Positions 51,512 to 60,049 of a DNA stretch of 64,000 nucleotides are shown here, piece by piece. Under the pieces are notes generated by a model, which worked only from the letters and a program-made list of their open reading frames with translations, searched no databases and was not told the DNA's origin. The stretch comes from Kitasatospora setae KM-6054. Its GTDB lineage: Bacteria; Actinomycetota; Actinomycetes; Streptomycetales; Streptomycetaceae. Position numbers and translations under genes: made by a program. The stretch spans positions 7,281,001 to 7,345,000 of the forward strand of contig NC_016109.1 of the NCBI RefSeq assembly GCF_000269985.1, given 5' to 3'. Positions within the stretch are counted from its first letter, which is position 1. Every line of letters begins with the position of its first letter.

Positions 51512-53176
51512 ATGTCAGGTGTGCGAACCATCGTGCTGGGATTCCGCTCCGAGGCGCCCGAGGCCGAGGGGCCGGTCACCCTCGGCCAGGACAACATGCT
51601 CCGCTGCCTGCGCAACGAGCAGCCCTCGCGGGAGAAGAACGAACCCTCCTCGCTGAACAAGCAGGTGACCTGGATCATCCCCGAGACCGCCGACACGGCC
51701 CGCTGCCTCGACGCCCTGCGCACCCTCGCCGAACGGCACGCCGCCCTGCGCACGGTCTTCCCCGGAGCCGGCGGCGCCGACCTGCCCAAGGTCCAGCGGC
51801 AGCGCCAGGAAGGCGAGTTCACCGTCCAGCTGATCGCCCTCGGCCCGGACGAGGACGCCACCGCCCGCTCCGAGGCGTTCGGCTGGGACGAGCGCTGCCA
51901 CCCGTTCGACCTCGCCGCCGACTTCCCGCTCCGCCTCGGCCTGATCACCCGCGACGACCGCCCGGTCGCACTCGGCGTGGTCGTCAGCCACGCCCAACTC
52001 GACGGCGTGGCAACCGGGTTGCTCTTCAAGGACTGGATGGTCCTGACCTCCGGCGGCGAACTCCCCCCGCCGGCCGGCCCCACCCCGATCGAGGTCGCCA
52101 CCCAGGAGCGCTCCGCGAGCGGACAGCGCCGCGGCCGCGCCGCCCTCCGCCACTGGCAGCGCATCCTGGACGAGGAGCCCTCCGCCGTCTTCGCCGACGA
52201 CCGGGTCCACTCCGCCGACAACCTGCTGCACACCCTCGCCATCCGCACCCCGGCCGGCGCCGCCGCCCTGGACCGTGCCGTCCAGCGCACCGGAAGCTCC
52301 AAGTCCGCCGTCCTGACCGCCTGTTACGCCGCCCTCGCGGCCCACCGGGCCGCCCGCTCCACCGTGGTGATGGCCGCGCTCTCCGCCAACCGCCACCGCT
52401 CCGTCCTCGCCGAACACATCGGCACCCTCGCCCAGGACGCCCTGCTCGTCCTGGACACCGACTGCCCCGACCTCGACACCCTGATCGGCCGCACCCAGGC
52501 CCAGGCCCTCTCCGGCTACTGGCACGCCACCTTCGAGACCGAACGGCTCTGGAAGATCCTCGACGACTCCTCGCTCGGCCGCGGCGCCCGCTTCGTCCGG
52601 GACGTCGTGCTCAACGACGTCAGCGGCACCGTCCCCGAGGAGATCGCCGCCCTGCGCCCCGACCCCGCCGCCGACCCCGAGCTGAGCTGGTACCCCACCG
52701 AACCGCTCCCCACCCGCCTGATGATCAACATCTGGCGGACCAGCGGCTGCCTGGAGATCAGCCTGCACGCCCACCCCGACGTCCTCGACCGCGAGGAGAC
52801 CGAGCACTTCGCCCGCGCCCTGCTCCGCCTGATCGACCTCGCCGGACAGCGCAATGTCACCCTCGGCCCCGACGGCGAACTCGCCGCCCTCAGCAACCTG
52901 CCCGTCGGCCGCCGGGAGAAGGGCCGCTGGCAGCGGGTCGGCAGCAACTGGGTCGACCTGGACGCCGTCGCCGACCGGCTGCGCACCGTCCTGGCCGTCA
53001 AGGACGTCGAAGTCAGCTGGCAGAACGAGGAGTTGACGGCCGAGATCGGCGCCGGCTGCCCCCTCACCCCGACCGAGGCGCACACCGCCGTGGTCGACGC
53101 GCTCTCCTGGCGCGACACCGTGATGGCCCCGCAGCGCTACCTCCTCCCGAACGGCACCGGCACCGGACGCGAGTAG
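51512..53176 (+). CDS. Stand-alone condensation-type enzyme 1
   Basis: A 554-aa protein resembling an NRPS condensation domain: LTLGQDNMLRCLR, TLAERHAALRTVFPG, RLGLITRDDRPVALGVVVSHAQLDGVATGLLFKDW, VVMAALSANRHRSVLAEHIGTLAQDALLVL, LPTRLMINIWR. The HHxxxDG motif is SHAQLDG, so the second, catalytic His and the Asp remain while the first His is Ser. Beyond residue 470 a further about 80 aa (VGRREKGRWQRVGSNWVDLDAVADRL) resembles the small C-terminal lobe of adenylate-forming enzymes. It probably joins two carrier-bound acyl/aminoacyl groups. Starts 4 nt after the ligase stop. Confidence 0.82.
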   Translation: MSGVRTIVLGFRSEAPEAEGPVTLGQDNMLRCLRNEQPSREKNEPSSLNKQVTWIIPETADTARCLDALRTLAERHAALRTVFPGAGGADLPKVQRQRQEGEFTVQLIALGPDEDATARSEAFGWDERCHPFDLAADFPLRLGLITRDDRPVALGVVVSHAQLDGVATGLLFKDWMVLTSGGELPPPAGPTPIEVATQERSASGQRRGRAALRHWQRILDEEPSAVFADDRVHSADNLLHTLAIRTPAGAAALDRAVQRTGSSKSAVLTACYAALAAHRAARSTVVMAALSANRHRSVLAEHIGTLAQDALLVLDTDCPDLDTLIGRTQAQALSGYWHATFETERLWKILDDSSLGRGARFVRDVVLNDVSGTVPEEIAALRPDPAADPELSWYPTEPLPTRLMINIWRTSGCLEISLHAHPDVLDREETEHFARALLRLIDLAGQRNVTLGPDGELAALSNLPVGRREKGRWQRVGSNWVDLDAVADRLRTVLAVKDVEVSWQNEELTAEIGAGCPLTPTEAHTAVVDALSWRDTVMAPQRYLLPNGTGTGRE

Positions 53177-53252
53177 CGGCCCCGCCGGAGCGGTCCCCGG
53201 GCCGCCGACCGGCACGAGTACGACAGCACCACGACGAACGGAGTCTGACGCC

Positions 53253-54995
53253 ATGTCAGTCGCATCGGCCGCTTCGGCCACAGCAGTCGCAGCAGTGGCA
53301 GAAGCCGTAGCAGCCGTAGCAGCCGCTTCGGCCGTGCCGGTCGGAGGCGGTCCGGAGGGCATCGCCCTCACCCTGCGCTACCGCTCCGAGGCGCCCGAGG
53401 CCGAGGGTCCGCTGACCCTCGGCCAGGACAACATGATCCGCTGCCTCCGCCACGACGAACCCTCGCACATGAACAAGCAGGCCACCTGGACGGTCCCGCC
53501 CGGGGCCGAACTCCCGGCCTGCCTGCACGCGTTGCGCACCCTCGCCGAACGCCACCCCGCCCTGCGGACCGTCTTCCCCGGCCCCGCCGACCGCCAGCCC
53601 GAACGCCAACGGGTCCGCGCCGAAGGCGAGTTCACCGTCCGGGTGCTCCCCCTCGCGGCCGGCGAGGACCCGGCCGCCCGCGCCGAAGCGTACTGCTGGG
53701 AGGGGCGGCGGCGGGCGTTCGACCTGGCCGAGGAGTTCCCGCTCCGCTTCGCCCTGCTCACCCGCGACGGCGCGCCCGTGCTGCTCGCCGTGGTCATCTG
53801 CCACGCCCAACTCGACGGCGTGGCAACGGGCCTGCTGTTCCAGGAGTGGCTGACCCTGGCGGTCGGCGGCACCCTGCCCGCGCCCGCCGCACCCACCCCC
53901 GTCGAGGTCGCCGAACAGGAACAGTCCTCCTCCGGACAGCGCCGCACCAAGGCCGCGCTGCGGCACTGGGAGCACATCCTGGCCGACCGGCCCACCTCGG
54001 TGTTCGCCGACGACCGGATCGGCCCCAATGACACCCGGCTGCCCACCCTCGGCGTCCGCTCCACCGCCGGGGCCGCCGCCCTGGAACGCGCCGCCGCCCG
54101 CACCGGCGTCTCCACCTCCGCCGTCCTGCTGGCCTGCTACGCCGTCCTCACCGCCCACCGGGCCGGACACCCGACCGTGGTGATGGCCGCGCTCTCCGCC
54201 AACCGGCACCGCCCCGGCCTCGCCGAACACGTCGGCACCCTGGCCCAGGACGCCCTGCTCGTCCTGGACACCGACTGCCCCGACCTCGACACCCTGATCG
54301 GCCGCGCCCAGGCCCAGGCCCTCTCCGGCTACTGGCACGCCACCTTCGACGCCGAACGGATCTGGCAGCTCATCGAGGACGTCGCCGTCCGGCGCGGCGC
54401 CCGGTTCGCCCGGCACGTCGTCGTCAACGACCTCAGCGGCACCGTCCCCCCGGACGTCGCGGCCGCCCGCCCGCTGCCGCCCGCCGAGCCCGACCTCGCC
54501 TGGTACCCCGTCGAACCCACCCCCACCCGGCTGATGCTCAACATCTGGCGCACCGCCGGCTGCCTCGAATTCACCCTGCACACCCACCCCGACGTCCTCG
54601 ACCGGGAGGAGACCGAACTCTTCGCCCTCGCCCTGCTCCGGCTGCTCGACCTGGCCGGCACCCGCACCGTCACCCTCGGCCCCGCCGGGGAGATCGCCGC
54701 CCTCAGCGGCCTGCCCGTCGGCCGCCGGGAGAAGGGCCGCTGGCAGCGGGTCGGCAGCAACTGGGTCGACCTGGATGCCGTCGCGGACCTGCTGCGGACC
54801 GCCCTGCCCGCCGCCCGGGACATCGAAGTCACCTTCGAGGGAGGAGAGTTGACCGCCGTGCTGGCCACCGGAACGGACCCGCTCACCCCCGAGCAGGCAC
54901 ACGCCGCCGTGATGGCGGCCCTCCCCGGCCACGACACCGCGATGGCCCCGCAGCGCTACGTCCTGCCGACCGGCACCGGCACCGGCCGCCCCTGA
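53253..54995 (+). CDS. Stand-alone condensation-type enzyme 2 (paralogue)
   Basis: A 580-aa paralogue of the preceding gene with the same layout: LTLGQDNMIRCLR, VVICHAQLDGVATGLLFQEW (Cys-His-x3-Asp-Gly), VVMAALSANRHRPGLAEHVGTLAQDALLVL and an almost identical GRREKGRWQRVGSNWVDLDAVAD C-terminal lobe. It adds an Ala-rich N-terminal 35 residues. The tandem pair arose by duplication and may catalyse two successive or alternative couplings. Both start codons lie inside the same 15-bp inverted repeat. Confidence 0.82.
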   Translation: MSVASAASATAVAAVAEAVAAVAAASAVPVGGGPEGIALTLRYRSEAPEAEGPLTLGQDNMIRCLRHDEPSHMNKQATWTVPPGAELPACLHALRTLAERHPALRTVFPGPADRQPERQRVRAEGEFTVRVLPLAAGEDPAARAEAYCWEGRRRAFDLAEEFPLRFALLTRDGAPVLLAVVICHAQLDGVATGLLFQEWLTLAVGGTLPAPAAPTPVEVAEQEQSSSGQRRTKAALRHWEHILADRPTSVFADDRIGPNDTRLPTLGVRSTAGAAALERAAARTGVSTSAVLLACYAVLTAHRAGHPTVVMAALSANRHRPGLAEHVGTLAQDALLVLDTDCPDLDTLIGRAQAQALSGYWHATFDAERIWQLIEDVAVRRGARFARHVVVNDLSGTVPPDVAAARPLPPAEPDLAWYPVEPTPTRLMLNIWRTAGCLEFTLHTHPDVLDREETELFALALLRLLDLAGTRTVTLGPAGEIAALSGLPVGRREKGRWQRVGSNWVDLDAVADLLRTALPAARDIEVTFEGGELTAVLATGTDPLTPEQAHAAVMAALPGHDTAMAPQRYVLPTGTGTGRP

Positions 54996-55071
54996 ACCCG
55001 CCGGACACCCGTCCCGCCTTTCCTGCCCGCTCGTCCTGCCCGGAGCGGGATCGCGAACTACACTCCGCCCC

Positions 55072-55838
55072 ATGACCGTTGCCCCGACGCCCCGCACCCA
55101 GGACGAACAGGAAGCCGCCGCCGCCGAGTTGGGCGCCGCGCTGGAGCGGATCGCCGCCGCGGAAGGCGTCCGGCTGCCCGGGCCGAAGGAACTGGTCTGG
55201 TGCAGGGCCGCGTTCGAGGGGCGGTCGGACGCGTCGAACACCCGGAACCCGGCCGGCGAACCGGTCCCCGACCGGGCGGTCATCCGCTGGTACGACGACG
55301 GCGACCCCCCCCGTACCTGGACCTGTACCGCGGCGGGGTCGCCCTCGCCCTCGGCCGCCCGCCGGACCTGGCCGCGGCCGTCCGGGCCGCCGCCGAATGG
55401 CTGGACGGGGCCGACCTGGCGGCGATCCGGCGCGCCGCCCCGTTCCTGCACGTCCAGGGCTGGGCGTTCGAGCACGAGCGCGCCCCGCTCGGGCAGCCCG
55501 AACTGCACTGGCGGCTACGCCTCCAGGGCCTCGGCCACGGCCGCCACCCGGGACCCGACCGCGTCCTGGAGCTGTGGCGGGCGGCGTTCGCCGAACCCCG
55601 GCTGCGCCGCCTGTACCCGATCAGCAGCCACCACAACCTGTGGTTCTCCACCGGGCTCGGCCCCCCGTACGAGAGCGTCGGCCTGCTCATCGTGCCGCAC
55701 TCCGACGGGACCTACGAGGTCCGCTACCACCGGGGGAGCAGCGCGGTCGCCGAGGCCCTCCCCGAACCGGTCGCCGTCGCCACCGCCGCCGAGGCGGTCG
55801 CCGTCGCCGTCGCCGCACTGCCCCCGCAGGCGCCCTGA
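55072..55838 (+). pseudogene. DUF6193-like gene with frameshift at a C8 tract
   Basis: Frame 1 from ATG 55072 reads MTVAPTPRTQDEQEAAAAEL to VIRWYDDGDPP. The protein then continues in another frame from about 55310: PYLDLYRGGVALALGRPPDLAAAVRAA, HWRLRLQGLGHGRHPGPDRVLELWRAAFAEPRLRRLYP split by family blocks, then SSHHNLWFSTGLGPPYESVGLLIVPHSDGTYEVRY, ending at 55838. The switch is at eight consecutive C (55305-55312). One more C restores the frame. From memory the C-terminal block fits DUF6193, a family found near natural-product genes. It may be a sequencing indel, mutation or phase variation. Confidence 0.65.
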
Positions 55839-56020
55839 CCGGCCGCCCATACCGGTGGTGCCGAACGGTGGCGCCGAACGGTCGTGCCGAACGGTCGTGC
55901 CACGACTCGCCCGGGCGGAGCAGCCGCGGCCCCGTCCGGGCGAGTCGCGGCAGGGCGGGGACACCGGCTCCGGTGAGGATGGGCAGCAGCCCCCGACCCC
56001 TCGCCACGCCGGAGCCCGCC

Positions 56021-56962
56021 ATGGAACTGTTCCCGCCCCTACCCCTGGAGTCCTGGCGGGACACCAAGGAGACACTGCACCGCTTCGCCCAGGTCATCGG
56101 CAAGATCCGGCTGGCCGGCAGCGCCCGCCGCAACCACTGGTGGAACGTCCCCTTCCACCTCACCGGCCGCGGCATCACCACCCGCCCCACCGGCCCGACC
56201 CGTGGCGGCGACGCCTTCACCATCGACTTCGACTTCACCGACCACCGCCTGTACGTCCGCACCCTGGCCGGCGCCGAGGACTCCTTCCCGCTCGCCGGGC
56301 GCTCCGTCGCCGACTTCTACCGCGACACCCTGCGCACCCTCATCCACCTCGACATCGACGTGCTCCCCGACCACCCCTACCCCTACGACCTGCCCGACGC
56401 GCACCGCCCGTTCGCCGACGACCGCGAACACCACAGCTACGACCCGGCCGCCGTCACCACCTACTGGCACATCCTCAGCCAAGTCGCCCTGCTACTGGAG
56501 GAGTACGCCGCCGGGTACTCCGGCAAGACCAGCCCCGTCCACCACTTCTGGCACACCTTCGACCTCGCCGTCACCCGCTTCTCCGACCGCCGGATCGACC
56601 AGCCCGCCGCCGACCTGGTCACCCGCGAGGCCTACTCGCGCGAAGTCATCAGCGCCGGCTTCTGGTTCGGCGACGACAACGTCCCCGCCCCCGCCTTCTA
56701 CTCCTACACCGCCCCCGAACCCGCCGGCCTCGACGCCCGCCCCCTGCACCCGGACGCCGCCCGCTGGTCCCCCAGCCGGGGCAGCCACCTCGCCCTGCTG
56801 ATGTACGACGAGGCCCGCGCCGCCGCCGACCCCTGGAACACCGTCCTCGAATTCCTCGAATCCGCCTACCGGGCCGGCGCCGACCTGGCCGGCTGGGGCC
56901 GCGAACGCGAGTGCCCCGGCGGCATCACCGACCCGGAGCTTCGCCGACTCCCGGGCGTGTGA
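56021..56962 (+). CDS. DUF5996-family protein
   Basis: A 313-aa soluble protein that I recognise as DUF5996: FPPLPLESWRDTKETLHRFAQVIGKIRLAGSARRNHWWNVPFHLT is split across the family's opening block, followed by FTIDFDFTDHRLYV, FWHTFDLAVTRFSDR, SREVISAGFWFGDDNV and the C-terminal LMYDEARAAADPWNTVLEFLESAYRAGA. Function unknown; the family is widespread in actinobacteria. ATG 56021 follows GGAGCCCGCC. Probably not part of the cluster. Confidence 0.85.
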   Translation: MELFPPLPLESWRDTKETLHRFAQVIGKIRLAGSARRNHWWNVPFHLTGRGITTRPTGPTRGGDAFTIDFDFTDHRLYVRTLAGAEDSFPLAGRSVADFYRDTLRTLIHLDIDVLPDHPYPYDLPDAHRPFADDREHHSYDPAAVTTYWHILSQVALLLEEYAAGYSGKTSPVHHFWHTFDLAVTRFSDRRIDQPAADLVTREAYSREVISAGFWFGDDNVPAPAFYSYTAPEPAGLDARPLHPDAARWSPSRGSHLALLMYDEARAAADPWNTVLEFLESAYRAGADLAGWGRERECPGGITDPELRRLPGV

Positions 56963-56986
56963 CGGGAGTTCGTGGCGGGAGTCGCC

Positions 56987-57037
56987 ATCCATCCGGCCAT
57001 CCGGCCATCCGGCCATCCGGCCATCCGGCCATCCGGG
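56987..57037. repeat. 8-bp tandem repeat
   Basis: Five and a half direct copies of ATCCGGCC in the 94-bp gap between convergent genes. It may be a simple minisatellite or part of a terminator. Just upstream (about 55850-55912) there is another short tandem series based on GTGCCGAACGGT. Confidence 0.8.
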
Positions 57038-57056
57038 CGTTCGGTCGGCCGGTCGG

Positions 57057-58610
57057 TCAGTAGAAGTGCCGCAGCCGGGGCCACAGTTGCGACCACGGAG
57101 CCACCGTCCCCGCGCACAGCAGTACCGGCGCGTGCTGCTCCTCGTTCGCCACGCCCCGGCCGGTGTCCACCTCGGCGACCTGCCGGCAGCCGGTGAAGGC
57201 CCGCTCGACCGCCGGGTACGGCTTCGGGCGGACCAGGACGACCGGACCCGTCGCCGAATCCGGCGGCCGGCCCCAGTCGTGGAAGGACATGTGGCCCGAG
57301 TAGACGCTCGGCAGGCCGTACCGGGAGCCGTAGCGCACCAGCGCGCCGGCCTCGCCGTAGTCGGTCGCGAACAGCACCGCCCGCCCGCGCTGCTCCGGCG
57401 GCACCGCCGCCCAGCCGGCCGCGACCGCCGCCGTCAGCTCCGGCCAGCCCACCTGCTCGGCCGACTCCGGATACAGTGCCGAGACGAGGGCGAGCCGCGG
57501 CGGCGGCAGCACCGGCAGCGTGATCACCGCGTTGACCAGCGCCGCGACCAGCAGCACCGCCACCAGCCGGACCCGGCCGCGCCGCGTCCCCGTCCCGTCC
57601 GGCGCCGGCGCCCACACCCGCCGCGCGACCGGCTCGCACCCGGCCGCCAGCACCAGCAGCAGCGGCGGCAGCGCGTAGTACGGTTTGCCGCCGAGCAGCA
57701 GCACCAGCGCGCACAGCAGCGGGTACGCGTACCCCAACGGGCGGGCCCAGCACACCCGTTCGTCATCGCGCAGGCGGCGGAACCCGGCCAGCCAGACCGG
57801 GACCAGCACGGGGGAGAGGTAGACCAGCTGCATCGGGACGAAGGTCAGCCGGTCGGCCAGGCCGTCCCGGCCGCTGATGCCCGAGGCGACGGTGAGCTGC
57901 GGCCAGCCGTGGGCCGCCTGCCAGTACAGGTTCGGCGCCGCCACCAGCAGTGCCACCAGCGCCCCGCCCGGAAGCCACCAACCACGCAGCACGGCACGGG
58001 ACTTCGCTCCGGCGAAGGCGATCGACGGGAGGACGGCGGCGGCCGGCAGCAGCACCAGGTCCTTGTTGAGCAGGGCGACGCCGGTGGCCGCGCCGACCGC
58101 CGGCCACCAGCGGCGGTCGCCGGTCCGCAGCAGGCGCAGCAGCAGCACGCCGATCGCCGTCCAGGCGAACAGGTCGAAGCTCGCCGTGCTCAGCATGTGC
58201 CCGACCGCCAGCACCAGCGCGGAGACCGCCGCCCCCGCCGCCGCCAGTGCCTGGCCGGCCCGGCGCGCCCCCAACTCCCGTGCGGCCAGGGCGGTCAGCA
58301 CGATCGTCGCCATGCCCAGCAGCACCGCGACGGCCCGCAGCCCGGTCGGGCTGTCGCCGAACGCCGCCGTGGAGAGGCGCGCCAACAGCGGTGTCAGCGG
58401 CGGCTGGTCGACGTACCCCCAGGCCAAGTGCCTTCCGGCGGCCAGGAAGTAGAGCTCGTCCCGGTGGAACCCGTACCGCCCCGCCAGGGCCAGTTGCAGT
58501 GCCCCGACCGCGGCCGCGACCCCGAGCACCGGCCCGGCCGCGAAGCGGTCCGGCCGGGCGGGCGGACCGGAGCCGTCGGCGGCCGTGGACGCGTTCCCCC
58601 GTGTGTCCAT
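57057..58610 (-). CDS. Membrane glycosyltransferase, GT39/ArnT-like
   Basis: A 517-aa polytopic membrane protein. The periplasmic catalytic acidic pair appears in YGFHRDELYFLAAGRHLAWGYVDQPPLTPLLARL (DE...D), typical of PMT/ArnT-type enzymes that use polyprenyl-phosphate sugars. At least ten hydrophobic segments follow (e.g. LLNKDLVLLPAAAVLPS, LLCALVLLLGGKPYYALPPLLLVLAAG), and a soluble C-terminal domain of about 130 aa ends WSQLWPRLRHFY. The acceptor is unknown. Start ATG 58610. Confidence 0.87.
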   Translation of the reverse strand: MDTRGNASTAADGSGPPARPDRFAAGPVLGVAAAVGALQLALAGRYGFHRDELYFLAAGRHLAWGYVDQPPLTPLLARLSTAAFGDSPTGLRAVAVLLGMATIVLTALAARELGARRAGQALAAAGAAVSALVLAVGHMLSTASFDLFAWTAIGVLLLRLLRTGDRRWWPAVGAATGVALLNKDLVLLPAAAVLPSIAFAGAKSRAVLRGWWLPGGALVALLVAAPNLYWQAAHGWPQLTVASGISGRDGLADRLTFVPMQLVYLSPVLVPVWLAGFRRLRDDERVCWARPLGYAYPLLCALVLLLGGKPYYALPPLLLVLAAGCEPVARRVWAPAPDGTGTRRGRVRLVAVLLVAALVNAVITLPVLPPPRLALVSALYPESAEQVGWPELTAAVAAGWAAVPPEQRGRAVLFATDYGEAGALVRYGSRYGLPSVYSGHMSFHDWGRPPDSATGPVVLVRPKPYPAVERAFTGCRQVAEVDTGRGVANEEQHAPVLLCAGTVAPWSQLWPRLRHFY

Positions 58611-58774
58611 GCGGCGAGTGTGGCAGCGCGGGGCGCCCGCGCCCACCCTGCGGATCGCCAAGGATCAGGAAAGCGTCGAGGAACCGTCAGGCGCGCCTCG
58701 GGGGGAACGGCGGACCGGGCCGGTCAGGACCCGGGCGGGGAGGCCGCCCGGCGCGGGTCAGAGCCCGGTGCGGG

Positions 58775-59797
58775 TCAGAGCCGGGCGTGGCGCTGGACCA
58801 GCAGCGAGGCGCCCAGCAGCAGGCCGGCCAGGATCGAGAGCAGGCCGATCGCCAGCAGGGTGGCGCTCGCGGACCGTGCCGCCCCGGCCCCGGCGCCCGC
58901 CCCCGGGCCGGCCGCCGAATCCAGCGCGGGTCCGGCGGCGGACAGCGCGACGGGCGCCGAGGAGTCCGGGTCGCCCACCGCGGCCGCGTCATCGTCGCTC
59001 GGCGACGGCGACGGCGACCCGGAGCGCGAACGGGACGCGGACGGCGTCGCGGCGGACGGCGTACCGGAGACGGACGGCGGATCGGACGGCAGCGCCGCGC
59101 CGCCCGGCGGCACCGTCGCGCCGACCGGGGCGGACGGCGACGGCGACGGGCCGCCGGACGGCGCACCGGACGCCGAGGGCGAGGACGAGGGCGAGTTCGG
59201 GACCGAGGCCGACGCGGACGGACCCGCCTCCACGCCGTAGCGGAACACCGCGCGGGCCCGCTGCCGCGCGTCCAACCGCCCGGCGTCGTGCCCCGCCTCG
59301 TCGACCAGCCGGTAGTCGGCCACCCCGTCGCTCTCCACCGCGTAGGCGCCGCCCGGCAGTTCGGACGACAGGGTGATCCGGGCCCGGAAGGTCAGCGACC
59401 CGCGCGGCTCCACGGCCAGCGCCGGGGAGAGCGTCAGCCCCCAGGAGGTCCCGGCCCGCGCGTCGGAGCTCCGCCAGCCGCCGGTGCCCGGGTCCTGCCA
59501 GAGCACGGAGACGCCGTCCGACGGTTCGGACGGGTCGTCCGCCGCCGACACCCGCAGCTGTAGCGAGTCCACCAGGATCCGGTACCGGGAGGTCGACCGC
59601 ACGGTGAAGACCGCCGTGAACCCGTCCCCCGCCGACACCCGCGCCGGCACGCCGCCGACGACCGTCCCCACCGTCCCGCCGCCCGTCGCGGCCGACGCCG
59701 TCGACACCGGGACGACGGCCAGCAGCACCCCGCACACCACCGACAACAGCAGGGCCACGGCAGGCAGCACCGTCGCCCGAATGACGCGCCGCGCCAT
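58775..59797 (-). CDS. Secreted, C-terminally membrane-anchored protein
   Basis: A 340-aa protein. The signal peptide is RRVIRATVLPAVALLLSVV...VSTASAA. A beta-sandwich region of about 180 aa follows (FTAVFTVRSTSRYRILVDSLQLRVSAADDPS within it, PGGAYAVESDGVADYRLV). A Ser/Pro/Gly-rich low-complexity stalk occupies about residues 200-295 (PSPSPSAPVG, SRSGSPSPSPS). A C-terminal hydrophobic anchor, ATLLAIGLLSILAGLLLGASLL, is followed by QRHARL. No sortase motif. Likely cell-surface; function unknown. Confidence 0.82.
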   Translation of the reverse strand: MARRVIRATVLPAVALLLSVVCGVLLAVVPVSTASAATGGGTVGTVVGGVPARVSAGDGFTAVFTVRSTSRYRILVDSLQLRVSAADDPSEPSDGVSVLWQDPGTGGWRSSDARAGTSWGLTLSPALAVEPRGSLTFRARITLSSELPGGAYAVESDGVADYRLVDEAGHDAGRLDARQRARAVFRYGVEAGPSASASVPNSPSSSPSASGAPSGGPSPSPSAPVGATVPPGGAALPSDPPSVSGTPSAATPSASRSRSGSPSPSPSDDDAAAVGDPDSSAPVALSAAGPALDSAAGPGAGAGAGAARSASATLLAIGLLSILAGLLLGASLLVQRHARL

Positions 59798-60049
59798 GGA
59801 GAACCCCCGAGTCGAAAGGCACGGCCCCACCGAACCCACTCCGCGCCGACGCGCGCAGCGTACCGGCCCCGGCGGCACCGCTGCCACCACCCCAGGTCAA
59901 CACCGGACGAACACCTGCCCGCCCCACCGCACTTCGGCCCTGGTCCCGGCCGCTCCCGCCGCCCGCGCCGCGTCCCCGGCCGGCCGGTCCCGCCGCGCCC
60001 TAGAGTGGGGTCGGACAGGCCGGTCGGCGCAGCGGGGAGAGCGGGAGTC

